Shown here in pieces: positions 63,230-64,000 of a DNA stretch of 64,000 nucleotides (within the stretch, counting starts at the first letter, position 1; each line of letters begins with the position of its first letter). The notes beneath the pieces were generated by a model that did no database searches, was not told the origin of the DNA, and saw only the letters and a program-made list of their open reading frames with translations. Source of the DNA: Fervidobacterium sp. UBA5837 (lineage in GTDB: Bacteria > Thermotogota > Thermotogae > Thermotogales > Fervidobacteriaceae); contig DJGV01000006.1 in the NCBI GenBank assembly GCA_002432805.1, positions 1 through 64,000 of the forward strand, written 5' to 3'. The translations under genes were made by a program, and so were the position numbers.

Positions 63230-64000
63230 ATGAACAGAAAGTCTCATCTCAGATTTGCAATGCTATTACTTCTTGGCCTATGTTCATTGTCTCTTGGTGA
63301 TTCTACACCTGAGAAATACACAGGACATATCGATGTGACAATCACAGTTGATGGCATTGAGAGGACGTATTGTATGTACGTTCCAAACATTCCTGCCATA
63401 CACGACAAAGAACCACTACCATTGCTCATAGCACTTCACGGTGCTGGTGGTACTGCAAAGGGGATGGAAGAGAATGTCACGCTTGGAAGATTTGATGAAT
63501 TGGCATACACAGAAGGTTTCATAGTTGTATACCCAGAGGGTGTGCAAAAACAATGGAACGATGGTAAAAACGATACAAATCCCGCAAGAAGCGGTGTGGA
63601 TGATGTTCATTTCATATCGACACTAATCGACATCATATCTCAGCAGTACAACATCGACACAAAAAGAATATATATCACCGGTCTATCGAACGGCGGTATG
63701 ATGGCCTTTCGACTTGCATGCGAATTATCTGATCGAATAGCTGCCATAGCCGCTGTTGCTGCACTAATGCCAGAAAACCTTGCCTCGACTATTCCAAACG
63801 ACAAAGTCTCAGTACTCCTAATCCACGGAACTGATGACCCATTAGTACCTTGGGATGGTGGAAATGTTCATATTTTTGCCATAGAAGGTGGAAGAGTGCT
63901 ATCTGCTACTCAGACTATAGAATTTTGGGTAAGGCGTAACGAATGCGCATTGCAAATATCGAAAACCTATCTACCAGACATCGATGAAACAGATGAAACA
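63230..64000 (+). CDS. Secreted esterase, PHB-depolymerase/LpqC family (partial)
   Basis: The frame is open to the window end, so the C-terminus is missing. A signal peptide (SHLRFAMLLLLGLCSLSLG) is followed by an alpha/beta-hydrolase core: the oxyanion loop LLIALHGAGGTAKGM, the nucleophile elbow ITGLSNGGMMAFRLACE and the acid region LLIHGTDDPLVPWDGG. The family includes feruloyl and acetylxylan esterases and polyhydroxyalkanoate depolymerases. The catalytic histidine should lie beyond the edge. GGGAGG precedes the ATG. Confidence 0.9.
   Translation, partial: MNRKSHLRFAMLLLLGLCSLSLGDSTPEKYTGHIDVTITVDGIERTYCMYVPNIPAIHDKEPLPLLIALHGAGGTAKGMEENVTLGRFDELAYTEGFIVVYPEGVQKQWNDGKNDTNPARSGVDDVHFISTLIDIISQQYNIDTKRIYITGLSNGGMMAFRLACELSDRIAAIAAVAALMPENLASTIPNDKVSVLLIHGTDDPLVPWDGGNVHIFAIEGGRVLSATQTIEFWVRRNECALQISKTYLPDIDETDET

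Overview
The window looks like a chromosome segment of an anaerobic thermophile of the order Thermotogales, most likely Fervidobacterium or a close relative. This is inferred from gene content and order. There is an electron-bifurcating [FeFe]-hydrogenase cluster (hydC-hydB-hydA-rex) preceded by a PAS-containing sensory hydrogenase and a SpoIIE-type phosphatase. There is a hydG / small protein / hydE maturation cluster, a fused aspartate carbamoyltransferase (pyrBI), and an F-type ATP synthase whose c-subunit carries a sodium-type site. The DNA is AT-rich, with strong GGAGG ribosome binding sites and many GTG/TTG starts.

Layout. (1) 1-5.6 kb is a loosely packed accessory region: an AbrB-regulated ABC exporter with a near-perfect promoter/operator, a methyltransferase, a GyrI-like protein, a DUF4180 protein, a truncated transposase and several unexplained inverted repeats. 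It reads like DNA acquired from Clostridia. (2) 5.8-20.8 kb is mixed: a duplicated DUF1538 membrane protein with a tandem PII-like protein, an NlpC/P60 hydrolase, a DNA methyltransferase beside a predicted nuclease, a radical SAM enzyme, an arsR-permease-thioredoxin operon, an AbiEi antitoxin whose AbiEii toxin is reduced to 33 codons, an EamA transporter, a thermonuclease, a flavodiiron protein, a 2-hydroxyacid dehydrogenase and an amidohydrolase. (3) 21-36 kb is housekeeping: a long recJ, a RuvX-like protein, tRNA-Arg(CCG), an M24 aminopeptidase, the whole ATP synthase operon (atpZ, atpI, atpBEFHAGDC), two DegV proteins and the long-form hibernation factor. (4) 36-60 kb is a hydrogen-metabolism region. 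It has three [FeFe] hydrogenases (sensory HydS, bifurcating HydABC, and a third monomeric-type enzyme at 58-60 kb), the redox repressor Rex, all three maturases (HydE, HydF, HydG), aspartate ammonia-lyase, two small ACT-like TM1266-type regulators and a NitT/TauT-type ABC transporter. pyrBI, a GH13 glycosidase and a methyltransferase lie inside this region. (5) 60.3-64 kb holds two HAD phosphatases around a sigma-70-family factor, a probable outer-membrane protein and a secreted esterase cut by the window end.

The parts fit one physiology. Sugar-derived NADH and reduced ferredoxin are reoxidised by HydABC. Rex, probably acting at sites in the hydS and hydC promoters, senses NADH/NAD+. HydS and the phosphatase may sense hydrogen. 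HydEFG build the H-cluster and the flavodiiron protein removes oxygen.

The most interesting unexplained signal is the leader of the hydG operon (about 57640-57850, minus strand). A perfect intrinsic terminator just before the first gene can be displaced by a 12-bp antiterminator pairing with an upstream segment that also forms its own hairpin. A 10-bp-phased direct repeat lies just upstream of the promoter, and one 9-mer of it recurs in the promoter of the third hydrogenase. This looks like an attenuator or riboswitch controlling hydrogenase maturation, and I do not recognise it as any known class.
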